A stretch of 64,000 nt of DNA. Source: Hyphomicrobium sp. MC1 (GTDB lineage: Bacteria > Pseudomonadota > Alphaproteobacteria > Rhizobiales > Hyphomicrobiaceae). The stretch lies in the NCBI RefSeq assembly GCF_000253295.1, contig NC_015717.1:2914001-2978000 (forward strand), written 5' to 3'. Below are positions 8,478-15,995 of the stretch, one piece after another (the stretch's first letter is position 1; every line of letters starts with the position of its first letter). The notes below the pieces were generated by a model, which saw only the letters and a list, made by a program, of their open reading frames with translations, was not told the DNA's origin and searched no databases. The translations under genes and the position numbers were made by a program.

Positions 8478-9404
8478 ATGCAGGACATGAGTTCGCTTCC
8501 GGCACTCGAGCAATCGCTGGCGGTGCATGATCGATTCCGGCGGCTCAAGGCGCGCGACATTATTCTGGAGGTGCGCAATCTCAGCAAAACGTTTTCCAGC
8601 AATGGCAAAACAACGACGGCGCTGAGCGACATCAATTTCACTACGTATCGTAGGGAATTTGTTTGCGTCGTGGGCGCATCCGGATGTGGAAAATCCACCC
8701 TTATCCGGATCATCGCCGGACTCGACCAGCAAACTTCGGGTGACGTACTGCTCGACAACAAACCTGTGATCGATCCCGGCAGTGACCGTGGAATGGTTTT
8801 TCAGGGGTACACCCTCTTTCCGTGGCTGACGGTGAAGAAAAACGTCATGTTCGGATTGGAGATGTCTTACGACGGCAAGCGGGATCCGGAGACGTCTGCT
8901 CTGCAGTGGCTCGATTTGATCGGCCTTTCGAAGTTCGCCAATCATTATCCGCACCAGCTTTCGGGCGGCATGAAGCAACGCGTGGCGATCGCCCGATCGC
9001 TAGCAAATCAGCCCCGCATTCTTTTAATGGACGAGCCGTTCGGTGCACTCGACGCGCAGACGCGCAGCCGTATGCAAAGGCACCTGATGGAGATCTGGCG
9101 CAAGATCGATATCACCATCGTCTTCGTCACCCACGATCTCGACGAAGCTATTCTCCTCGCAGACCGCATCCTGGTGCTGAAGCCGCACCCGGGTGAAGTT
9201 ATCGAACTGATGGAAGTGCCAGTGCCACGTTCGCGCACGCCCGAAGATTTGGCGTCGCCCAGTTACGTCGCGGCGAAAGCCCGGTTGGAAATGCTAATTC
9301 ATGGCAGCCAGCATGCTGCGACCGGCAGCGATAACGAAGCGGCATCCGACGAACCGTTTCCAACTTTCACGCGACTGACGGACGTCTCAGACACCATTGA
9401 CTAG
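8478..9404 (+). CDS. ABC transporter ATP-binding protein
   Basis: A 308-residue cytoplasmic ATPase of the SsuB/TauB class that powers the import system. It shows Walker A GASGCGKST, signature LSGGMKQRVAIARSLA, Walker B ILLMDEPFGALD and the switch segment VTHDLDEA. The start chosen is the ATG five bases after the permease stop; the open frame extends upstream but there overlaps permease coding sequence. The last 50 or so residues after the ATPase fold are acidic and poorly conserved. Confidence 0.9.
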   Translation: MQDMSSLPALEQSLAVHDRFRRLKARDIILEVRNLSKTFSSNGKTTTALSDINFTTYRREFVCVVGASGCGKSTLIRIIAGLDQQTSGDVLLDNKPVIDPGSDRGMVFQGYTLFPWLTVKKNVMFGLEMSYDGKRDPETSALQWLDLIGLSKFANHYPHQLSGGMKQRVAIARSLANQPRILLMDEPFGALDAQTRSRMQRHLMEIWRKIDITIVFVTHDLDEAILLADRILVLKPHPGEVIELMEVPVPRSRTPEDLASPSYVAAKARLEMLIHGSQHAATGSDNEAASDEPFPTFTRLTDVSDTID

Positions 9405-9489
9405 AGGCAGCTCAAATTCGCGGAGCGTTTAGAAAAGCCATCCGCCGACGCAACCGGCATCAAACAATCACCAATAAGAGGAAAAAACG

Positions 9490-10869
9490 ATGAATGAACA
9501 TACTCCAGTCGGTGCAGCGTCAGCGCTTGACGAAACGTACCAGCGGCTCAAGGCTCAGGGCGTCAAATATTGTATCGGCGCTTATGTCGATATTCACGGC
9601 GTGCCGAAAGGCAAGGTCGTCCCGATCGAGCATTTGAAGCACATGGCGAAGGGTTCAGAACTCTACACGGGATATGCGCTTGATGGACTAGGTCAGGAGC
9701 CGAACGAAGATGAGTTTGCTTCGGTCCCTGATTTTAATGGCGTCATCCAACTTCCCTGGGAGCCCAAGCTCGCATGGGCGCCAGCGGATCTCACGTTCCA
9801 CGGCAAGCCCTATCCACTCAGCACACGCGTCGCACTGAAAAACCAGCTCGCAATAGCCGCCGACATGGGATTCGGCTTCAACCTCGGGATTGAATGCGAG
9901 ATCTATCTGCTGAAGAAAAATGCGGATGGCAGCCTGTCGATCCCAGATCCCGACGACAAGCTCGCCAAGCCTTGCTATGACGTGCAAGGCTTCGTGAATG
10001 CATTCGGCTGGCTCGATAAGGTTGCGTCGTGCATCAACGATCTCGGCTGGGATCTCTATTCGTTCGACCACGAGGATGCCAACGGCCAATTCGAATTTGA
10101 TTTCACGTATTCGGACGCCCTCACGACCTGCGATCGTCTCACCTTTTTCCGCTTCATGGCGAAGCACTACGCCAAAGAAGAAGGTCTCATCGCGACGATG
10201 ATGCCGAAACCCTTCGCAAACAGAACTGGATGCGGCGCCCATTTCAACATGTCGCTTTCCGATCTCTCGACCGGGACAAATGTTTTTTCCTGCAAGCCGG
10301 AGGACGATCCGCGAGGCCTTGGCTTGACCGAAACGGGCTATCACTTCATTGGCGGAATCCTGCGCCATGGACGCGCGCTGTGCGCGGCGTATGCGCCAAC
10401 GGTCAATAGCTATAAGCGACTGGTCCGCCAAGGAGCGATGGGAACATTCTCGTGGGCGCCGGTCTTCAACTCTTACGGCTCAAACAACCGAACGAATTCA
10501 TTGCGTGTCCCGATGGGCGGCGGCCGATGCGAGTCACGAAACGCCGACGGCGCGGTGAATCCTTACCTCGCGGCCACGCTTGCCTTGGCAGCCGGCCTCA
10601 AAGGCGTTCGCGAGAAGATTGATCCTGGCGAGCCGAACGAAGATAACCTCTACGCAATTTCGGAATCCGAGCGTTCAGCGCGCGGCATTCAGTTCCTCCC
10701 ACAGAACTTGCAAGACGCGGTTGCCGCATTCGCCAGCGATCCCTTCGTTGAGGAAACGCTTGGCAAGGAACTTCGCGACGAGTTCGTGAAATACAAAACG
10801 GCAGAATGGGAAAGCTACCATCTGTCGATCAGCAGTTGGGAGACCGAACGCTACAGCCATCTCTTCTAA
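9490..10869 (+). CDS. glnT: Type III glutamine synthetase-like glutamate-amine ligase
   Basis: A 459-residue ATP-dependent ligase of the GlnT/type III family. It joins the gamma-carboxyl of glutamate to ammonia or, in relatives such as gamma-glutamylmethylamide synthetase, to an amine. Active-site segments are visible: GIECEIYLL, the FDHEDANGQFEFDF metal-binding stretch, GCGAHFNMS, and NSYKRLVRQGAMG near residues 301-313. The start has AGAGGAAAA just upstream. Position after an ABC importer suggests it captures nitrogen from the imported compound. A choice between true glutamine synthetase and amine ligase needs biochemical data. Confidence 0.87.
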   Translation: MNEHTPVGAASALDETYQRLKAQGVKYCIGAYVDIHGVPKGKVVPIEHLKHMAKGSELYTGYALDGLGQEPNEDEFASVPDFNGVIQLPWEPKLAWAPADLTFHGKPYPLSTRVALKNQLAIAADMGFGFNLGIECEIYLLKKNADGSLSIPDPDDKLAKPCYDVQGFVNAFGWLDKVASCINDLGWDLYSFDHEDANGQFEFDFTYSDALTTCDRLTFFRFMAKHYAKEEGLIATMMPKPFANRTGCGAHFNMSLSDLSTGTNVFSCKPEDDPRGLGLTETGYHFIGGILRHGRALCAAYAPTVNSYKRLVRQGAMGTFSWAPVFNSYGSNNRTNSLRVPMGGGRCESRNADGAVNPYLAATLALAAGLKGVREKIDPGEPNEDNLYAISESERSARGIQFLPQNLQDAVAAFASDPFVEETLGKELRDEFVKYKTAEWESYHLSISSWETERYSHLF

Positions 10870-10870
10870 G

Positions 10871-10962
10871 CATCGATCCTCCGGCATGATAAAGTGATTC
10901 CAACTCAGTAATTTGCCGTCCACATTTTTTATGCGGAGGCGCGCATGCCGGAGGATCCGATG
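10871..10962. repeat. Long inverted repeat spanning the nikR-like start region
   Basis: The left arm at 10871-10887 and right arm at 10945-10962 pair over 17 positions with a single bulged base. The core is GATCCTCCGGCAT against ATGCCGGAGGATC. The right arm includes the ATG at 10945 and the GGAGG before the ATG at 10960. In RNA the 57-base loop hairpin would hide one start codon and one ribosome-binding site. It lies just after the glnT stop, so it could lower translation of the regulator or end some transcripts. Confidence 0.55.
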
Positions 10963-11502
10963 TCTATAGAAACAACGAGTAACCTCGTCGCTAGGATGAG
11001 CGTGTCGTTGCCGGAGGAACAGCTGTCGGAGCTCGATGCCGTCGTTAAAGCGAAGGGTTACGCAAGCCGATCGCAGGCCATCAGCGATATGCTGCACAAT
11101 TGGCTGGTTGAGCACAAACGTGAGTCCGGGACCGAAGTTATGGTCGGAACGATCACGCTTTTTTACGACAACACGGTTCGCGGCTTGCAGAAGAAGCTCG
11201 CGGATTTGCAATACGAAAACATTGCGGAGGTTATCAGCTCCCTTCACGTGCACTTGGCGGGAAATCAGACGCTAGAAGTTATTCTCGTGCAGGGACCAGC
11301 CGTGAAGCTGCAGGAACTCACGGACGAGTTGAGTACGCTTCGCGGCGTTATCTTCGGCCGAATGCAGTTGGCGGCTGCGATCATTCCGCAGCTCCATCCC
11401 CTTCCAGATGTGCCTCTTCACATCAAGAAGAGTACGAAATCATCTGCCGGGGGCAACGACGAAAAGAAGCGTACGTCATTCAAGGTTCGGAAGCATCGCT
11501 AG
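10945..11502 (+). CDS. NikR-like ribbon-helix-helix regulator with altered metal site
   Basis: A 185-residue regulator with an N-terminal ribbon-helix-helix DNA-binding domain (about residues 16-60, SVSLPEEQLSELDAVV) and a C-terminal ACT-like NikR domain. Two NikR nickel ligands are kept as His-Val-His in SSLHVHL. By alignment to E. coli NikR, the position of His76 is Tyr and that of Cys95 is Thr. A basic 25-residue tail follows the normal end. Two starts are possible: 10945 and 10960, each with GGAGG five bases ahead. It probably acts on the dyad at 6415-6440, answering to something other than nickel in the usual square-planar site. Confidence 0.75.
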   Translation: MPEDPMSIETTSNLVARMSVSLPEEQLSELDAVVKAKGYASRSQAISDMLHNWLVEHKRESGTEVMVGTITLFYDNTVRGLQKKLADLQYENIAEVISSLHVHLAGNQTLEVILVQGPAVKLQELTDELSTLRGVIFGRMQLAAAIIPQLHPLPDVPLHIKKSTKSSAGGNDEKKRTSFKVRKHR

Positions 11503-11556
11503 GAGGATGGCACTCAATCGGGTGCCTAGCAAACACATGCTTACTCGGGAAACGTC

Positions 11557-12345
11557 ATGAATTGGGCCGATAAGACCTGGACTGAATTACCGGCGGATTT
11601 AGCCGATAGCCACGGGGCCGCAATTCTGCCTGTGGGAGCGACGGAACAACATGGTCCGCACCTCGGCACCGGCATGGACTTTATTCTAGGAGAAAAGCTC
11701 TGCCGGGCGGTCGGTGAGCGAACGCGCGTTCCGGTTCTGCCGACGCTTCCATACGGATGCTCTCTTGGGCATAGCCGGAGATGGCCCGGGACGATTGCGC
11801 TACAGCCCGTCACATTGATCACCTTAGTCAAAGAAATTGGCGATTGGGCATACCACAGCGGAGTTCGCCGTCTCTTTATTGTCAACAGTCACGTTACGAA
11901 TGCGGCGCCATTGCGCTGTGCTCTCGAAATGCTGCGAGCAGATCACGATGATCTGATGGTCGCGGTTATCAACACCGCAACAGTCAGCGAACGCGTGCGT
12001 GACGCACATTTTGCCGATGCACAGGATTGGCATGCCAATGCTGCCGAGACAGCTCTTATGCTTGCGATCGCGCCGGAAATCGTGCGGGCTGAGCTTGTCC
12101 CAACGTCAGATGATCCGGATCGCACGGACAACCTCGTCTTTGCGCATCCCGTAAACAGAACGAGCGAAAACGGTGTCACTGGCAAACCAAGCCTGGCGAC
12201 TGTAGAGGATGGACAAAAGCTTTTCAGCTGGATGGTGGATGACCTTTCTCAGACTATCGAGAAAGGCAAGCGTGAAGCACCGCCGCTGGATCACTCCTAT
12301 TTTCATCGTGCAGACCTTGTGAAGCCGACGTCGCCCACCGTTTGA
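11557..12345 (+). CDS. Creatininase-family amidohydrolase
   Basis: A 262-residue cytoplasmic metal-dependent hydrolase of the creatininase/MftE/ArfB fold. Metal-binding segments are recognisable: ATEQHGPHL (Glu and His), Asp in TGMDFILG, and His/Glu in DWHANAAETALML. The usual NGHGGN loop appears as NSHVTN. Family members open cyclic amides or cleave formamides. Being last in the importer/ligase operon, it may act on the imported solute to free an amine or ammonia, but the substrate is not proven. The gene begins 54 bases after the regulator stop with only a weak ribosome-binding site. Confidence 0.8.
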   Translation: MNWADKTWTELPADLADSHGAAILPVGATEQHGPHLGTGMDFILGEKLCRAVGERTRVPVLPTLPYGCSLGHSRRWPGTIALQPVTLITLVKEIGDWAYHSGVRRLFIVNSHVTNAAPLRCALEMLRADHDDLMVAVINTATVSERVRDAHFADAQDWHANAAETALMLAIAPEIVRAELVPTSDDPDRTDNLVFAHPVNRTSENGVTGKPSLATVEDGQKLFSWMVDDLSQTIEKGKREAPPLDHSYFHRADLVKPTSPTV

Positions 12346-12355
12346 TTCAAGTCAA
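12342..12355. promoter_or_regulatory. FNR/FixK-type box without an evident target
   Basis: TTGATTCAAGTCAA fits TTGAY-N4-RTCAA but overlaps the creatininase stop codon. No gene starts within a sensible distance on either strand. It may serve an unseen small RNA or be a chance match. Confidence 0.35.
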
Positions 12356-12772
12356 CGTCATGCTTGTGTCTGAAACTACTTATTCTCTGGCGGTGACTTT
12401 TCTTTTCCCCTCCTTCGTCACCGCTCGCGCAAGATGACGGTTATGGTCCCCCCGCCTATGCCGTAGAAACCACTGGCGCAAATGAGAAAGAGGATCTCGC
12501 CCCCCCCCCCCGCGAGATCCTCTCTTCTATTCCTCATCCTCGGCTTGCCGCCCCCCATCGATTGTCACCGCAGAGATGGACACGCTTTCCCCGGGGAGGT
12601 CATCGCGACGTCGGTCACGGATCGCAATGGACGGATCTTAGGATACATGCGTTCATTTCGCGATCTTATCCAAACAGGTCGCCCAAGCCGAAGCTCTCCA
12701 CTGGTCGCAAAGGCTCGATGCGCTCGCCCAACCGTTTTTAAAGCTTATTTGCGCTGCCGCGGACGATGTCAG
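12346..12772. other. Intergenic stretch between convergent genes
   Basis: No gene is supported here. It holds an imperfect terminator-like inverted repeat (GCGGTGAC at 12390-12397, GTCACCGC at 12417-12424), pyrimidine-rich sequence, and the poly-C hairpin at 12489-12523. An open frame starting at 12482 is the reverse shadow of the pcm/ere gene. Confidence 0.5.
12489..12523. repeat. Perfect 12-bp hairpin with an all-cytosine loop
   Basis: AGAGGATCTCGC at 12489-12500 and GCGAGATCCTCT at 12512-12523 pair perfectly. The 11-base loop is entirely C, giving a run of 12 C on this strand. It lacks a U tract on either side, so it is not a standard terminator. It could be a transcript-end structure, a protein-binding site or a slippage-prone tract. 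Confidence 0.6.
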
Positions 12773-14797
12773 CTAAAGCCCGAATGGATAAGTCTCTGGC
12801 ATGCCTTCGAGTTCAATGCCCTTGATGGGTTTTACAGCGCTCGTCCGGTCGATCCAAATATATTCGTCAAACTGTCGGGGCAGCGTGGCTTCAAAGTAAT
12901 GGCTCGCAAGTTCGCTATCGGGCCGGTAGATAACTCCAATGGCGCGTTCCAGCAGCGGCCTCATCAATTTCTCGCGCAGCGCGCCGTTTTCCTTGAGCGA
13001 GAGCATCAATCCCGGCGCGTTGCTCAAATGGAAGAGACGTTCGTAGCTCTGGGCGTGGGCCGGGCGCACGTTCATGACTTGCATCGGCGCGTCCCAGTTC
13101 GATGCCGCCGCTACCGTGCCGTCATTCGTGCCGAACCCGATGCTGAAACAAGCCTCACCAAAGGCGCGACGGCACAACTGGCCGATATTGTATTCACCCC
13201 GCTGGCTCATCTCTGTGGCCGAGGCGTCACCGATATGCGAATTATGCGCCCATATGACCGCCTTCGAGTGATCGCCATGATGGATCAATAGCTGATTGAG
13301 CGTCTCGAACATATGACTGTCGCGCAGGTTCCAGGATGCGCGCGAGCCATAGTACATCGTGCGATAGTAGCGTTCTGCGTTAGCTATTAGACGGGCATTC
13401 TGCGCCGCATCGAAATAGCGCTCGCCATCCTGCATCACATAGTCTTGTTGATTTCGCAGTACGTCAACGAGAACACGGGATACGTCTTTTTCGCATTTTC
13501 GGTATTCGCCCGTCAGCGCCGCCCTACCATAAGCAGCGGGATCCGCCTCCCACGGGCTAAGACAGCCATAGCGCTCACGCGCGATCACGGCAAGTTCGGG
13601 ATCAACGCTGTCGAGATACTCCAAGACAACGCGAACGGAATTGTAGAGACTATAGAGATCAAGGCCATAGAAGGCCGCACGCGTTTCAAAGGCTCGCGTC
13701 TCATTATTCTTGTGAAGCCAGTCGACGAAGCTTTTCGTCTCGGCGTTACGCCACATCCAAGTGGGAAAACGTGCAAATGCTGTCCAATCTGACGGCGGCA
13801 CATCACGGTGACGAACATAGTGATCGATGCGCGCAGCATCCGGCCAGTCGGCTTCGACGGCAACGAATTTGAATTTCTTGTCTTCGATGAGACGCTGCGT
13901 TATCCGCGCGCGCATACGGTAAAATTCGGAAGTCCCGTGACTTGCCTCGCCGATGAGGACGACGCGCGCATCGCCGATGCGTTCGATGAGTGGGTTGAGG
14001 TCCGCGTCATGGAGATGAGTGAAAATCTCGCCTTCCTTGGCGATCATCGAGGGCACAGAAACGCTGACAGCCGGCCGTGCGCGGACCACCCGAGGCGGCT
14101 TCACGCGCCAATCATCCTCGGGGCTTTCCCATCCGTCTTTGCCGATCAAGGGTACGAAGCGCACATCGGCGATATCCTCGCGCTCAAATTCTTCCTCGGC
14201 TACGCGTGTAATTCTCACAAGCTCCTGCGAACGCGGGTTATCGCCAATAGGAGCGACCAGACAGCCGCCGATTTTAAGCTCGTGAAGAAGCGCCGCCGTG
14301 ATATTTGGCACGCCCTCCGAGACGAGGATCGCATCGAACGGCGCATGCTCAGGCCATCCCTGCGCGCCATCGCCATGACGCACGTGCACGCTACGTGCCC
14401 GCGCCCGCTGGAGATTATCCCGCGCCCTCGCAGCAAGCTCTCCGACAAGCTCGATCGTATAAACCTCGCCGGCGATATGAGCCAGAACGGCGGCTGCATA
14501 GCCCGATCCCGTGCCAATCTCGAGGACGCGCTCACCTCCTCGAAGCCGAAGGGCTTCGATCATGAACCCGACGATATAAGGTTGCGAAATTGTCTGGCCG
14601 CATCCAATCGGGAGCGGAGTATCATCGTAAGCCTTTTCCGCAAGTTCGCGCGGAACGAAAAGCTCGCGGGGCACATGCCTCATCGCCTCAAGCACGAGAG
14701 CGTCACGGACGCCACGGCTTTCTATCTGGCTTGCAACAACCTGATGCCGCTCTTCCTCGGAAGATTCCGATTTCTTCTGCAACAACGCTTTAGGCAT
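12773..14797 (-). CDS. Protein-L-isoaspartate methyltransferase / erythromycin-esterase fusion
   Basis: A 674-residue two-domain protein. Residues about 5-210 are a Pcm methyltransferase that would repair isoaspartate damage: LPIGCGQTISQPYIV, then the S-adenosylmethionine loop VLEIGTGSGY. Residues about 260-665 are an erythromycin-esterase-like domain with LIGEASHGTSEFYRMR and HNSHIGDA. The domain is widespread in stress loci and need not act on macrolides. The start is the ATG at 14797, with GGAG eight bases upstream, rather than a GTG 17 codons earlier. It follows hsp20 on the same strand. Rv2030c of M. tuberculosis joins the same esterase domain to a phosphoribosyltransferase. Confidence 0.85.
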   Translation of the reverse strand: MPKALLQKKSESSEEERHQVVASQIESRGVRDALVLEAMRHVPRELFVPRELAEKAYDDTPLPIGCGQTISQPYIVGFMIEALRLRGGERVLEIGTGSGYAAAVLAHIAGEVYTIELVGELAARARDNLQRARARSVHVRHGDGAQGWPEHAPFDAILVSEGVPNITAALLHELKIGGCLVAPIGDNPRSQELVRITRVAEEEFEREDIADVRFVPLIGKDGWESPEDDWRVKPPRVVRARPAVSVSVPSMIAKEGEIFTHLHDADLNPLIERIGDARVVLIGEASHGTSEFYRMRARITQRLIEDKKFKFVAVEADWPDAARIDHYVRHRDVPPSDWTAFARFPTWMWRNAETKSFVDWLHKNNETRAFETRAAFYGLDLYSLYNSVRVVLEYLDSVDPELAVIARERYGCLSPWEADPAAYGRAALTGEYRKCEKDVSRVLVDVLRNQQDYVMQDGERYFDAAQNARLIANAERYYRTMYYGSRASWNLRDSHMFETLNQLLIHHGDHSKAVIWAHNSHIGDASATEMSQRGEYNIGQLCRRAFGEACFSIGFGTNDGTVAAASNWDAPMQVMNVRPAHAQSYERLFHLSNAPGLMLSLKENGALREKLMRPLLERAIGVIYRPDSELASHYFEATLPRQFDEYIWIDRTSAVKPIKGIELEGMPETYPFGL

Positions 14798-14849
14798 GGA
14801 TGAAGCTCCATGATAATACCCTAAGCCCATCCTAAATTTGGATTTCACA

Positions 14850-14881
14850 CTCCCCGCCGGGATGCGTACCCCGGCGGAGAG
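14850..14881 (-). other. Stem-loop between hsp20 and pcm/ere
   Basis: Twelve-base arms with one mismatch (core CCGCCGGG and CCCGGCGG) flank an eight-base loop just after the hsp20 stop. There is no run of U after it in the leftward direction. It may therefore protect the hsp20 message or reduce read-through rather than fully terminate. Confidence 0.5.
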
Positions 14882-14892
14882 GTCGCGCTGCT

Positions 14893-15423
14893 TTATGCGG
14901 CTTTGACCGCGATCTTTTTCTCGGCTGTCTTGGCCTCGCTCGTCTTTGGCAACGCTACGGTCAGGACGCCCTTCTTAAAGTTTGCCTCAATCTTTCCGGT
15001 ATCGACACCTTCCGGAATGCTGAAGCGGCGCTCGAACGAACCATACCGACGCTCGGAGAGAAAATAATCCTTCTTCTTCTCTTCTTTCTCTTCCTTCTTC
15101 TCCCCTTTGATGGTCAGCATTCCGTTGGCGACCTTCACATCGATATTGTTCTCATCAAGACCTGGAAGCTCAGCGGTGATCTCGTAAGCTGTGTCTTTAT
15201 CGACGATGTCGACAGGCGGCGTAGACACAAGGCTCAGTTCTCGCCGCAATAATGGCTCAATACCGAGGCGTGAGCCGCGGAACGGCGATCGCAAGAAACC
15301 TCGGTCAAACTCTTCGATAAGATCCTCGAACTGATGGCGAATATTTTCGAGCGGCCACCACTCACGGCCCGATGTAGATTCTCTCTGAGATTTTACCGGA
15401 AGTTTTACTGCAGGTTCTGCCAT
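14893..15423 (-). CDS. Small heat shock protein Hsp20 (alpha-crystallin)
   Basis: A 176-residue ATP-independent holdase chaperone. The alpha-crystallin domain spans about residues 68-160. It includes AYEITAELPGLDENNIDVKV and a charged Glu/Lys insertion (KGEKKEEKEEKKKD) in the loop usually linking strands. The closing GVLTVALPK motif is followed by a short lysine-rich tail. The start is at the ATG preceded by AAGGAG nine bases away. An FNR/FixK box is centred about 74 bp upstream, so the gene is probably induced at low oxygen, like M. tuberculosis hspX. Confidence 0.9.
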   Translation of the reverse strand: MAEPAVKLPVKSQRESTSGREWWPLENIRHQFEDLIEEFDRGFLRSPFRGSRLGIEPLLRRELSLVSTPPVDIVDKDTAYEITAELPGLDENNIDVKVANGMLTIKGEKKEEKEEKKKDYFLSERRYGSFERRFSIPEGVDTGKIEANFKKGVLTVALPKTSEAKTAEKKIAVKAA

Positions 15424-15490
15424 GGCACAAAACTCCTTGTTGATCGACACTCAACGATTATCTTTAGGCCAATCAAACGCAGCTGCCGCG

Positions 15491-15504
15491 TTGATGAGCG
15501 TCAA
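15491..15504. promoter_or_regulatory. FNR/FixK-type box for hsp20
   Basis: TTGATGAGCGTCAA matches TTGAY-N4-RTCAA and is centred about 74 bp before the hsp20 start. A similar TTGATCGACACTCAA nearer the gene has the wrong spacing. Confidence 0.7.
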
Positions 15505-15556
15505 AAAGATGACGATCTAAATTGAACTTCGCTCATTCGAGCATTTCGCGACAACA

Positions 15557-15570
15557 TTGAGATGCATCAA
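15557..15570. promoter_or_regulatory. FNR/FixK-type box for the phasin-BON-CBS operon
   Basis: TTGAGATGCATCAA keeps TTGA-N6-TCAA, with G in place of T/C at the fifth base. It is centred about 61 bp before the phasin-like start. Together with 15491-15504 it gives each arm of this divergent promoter its own box. Confidence 0.6.
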
Positions 15571-15624
15571 TGAGAGGTGCGGAATCGCAGCAAAAATCGC
15601 ACTAACAATTCGGAGGTGCGCAGT

Positions 15625-15954
15625 ATGCTTCACGAAATGTTTGATCCAAAAGCGCCCGGACCTGGCTTGGCAGCATTGATGCCCAATTGGCCTGGATTTC
15701 AAGCGCTCGCTGTCTCCCTTCGTCTTAACGAAGAGATCGCGCGCAATTGGATGGAATTTTTGCAGAAACGCTACCTGAAGGACATGGATGCGCTGCAGCG
15801 CACTATAGCGATCAAGTCGCCAAACGAATTCACGTCGTTTGCGATCGCGTTCTGGCAAGACACGGCGAAGGATTATTTCTCAGAACTGAGTGCGCTGCAA
15901 AAAATGTTATTGTCGGGAGTTGCGACCGGATCTCTGCGCGCATCGACAGCCTAG
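15625..15954 (+). CDS. Phasin-like protein
   Basis: A 109-residue helical protein without signal or membrane segment. The central part (NWMEFLQKRYLKDMDALQRTIA and FWQDTAKDYFSELSALQKML) resembles phasins, amphipathic proteins that coat polyhydroxyalkanoate granules. It is shorter than most phasins. The start is the ATG with GGAGGT eight bases upstream. It heads a rightward stress operon behind an FNR/FixK box. No polymer synthase gene is nearby, so a role in granule coating is tentative. Confidence 0.65.
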   Translation: MLHEMFDPKAPGPGLAALMPNWPGFQALAVSLRLNEEIARNWMEFLQKRYLKDMDALQRTIAIKSPNEFTSFAIAFWQDTAKDYFSELSALQKMLLSGVATGSLRASTA

Positions 15955-15995
15955 CTGAGTTTTCTTTGAGCTTTGTCGTCAGAGGATTTTTGGCC

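Noticed and set aside
12482..13291. Rightward open frame of 269 codons
   Set aside because: It is the reverse shadow of the pcm/erythromycin-esterase gene, begins in the poly-C hairpin and has no family motif or ribosome-binding site.
13808..14803. Rightward open frame of 331 codons
   Set aside because: Antisense to the methyltransferase-esterase fusion, whose motifs are clear; composition reflects the opposite strand.
15438..15452. TTGATCGACACTCAA as an extra FNR/FixK box for hsp20
   Set aside because: Half-sites are separated by one base too many, and it lies too near the start codon.
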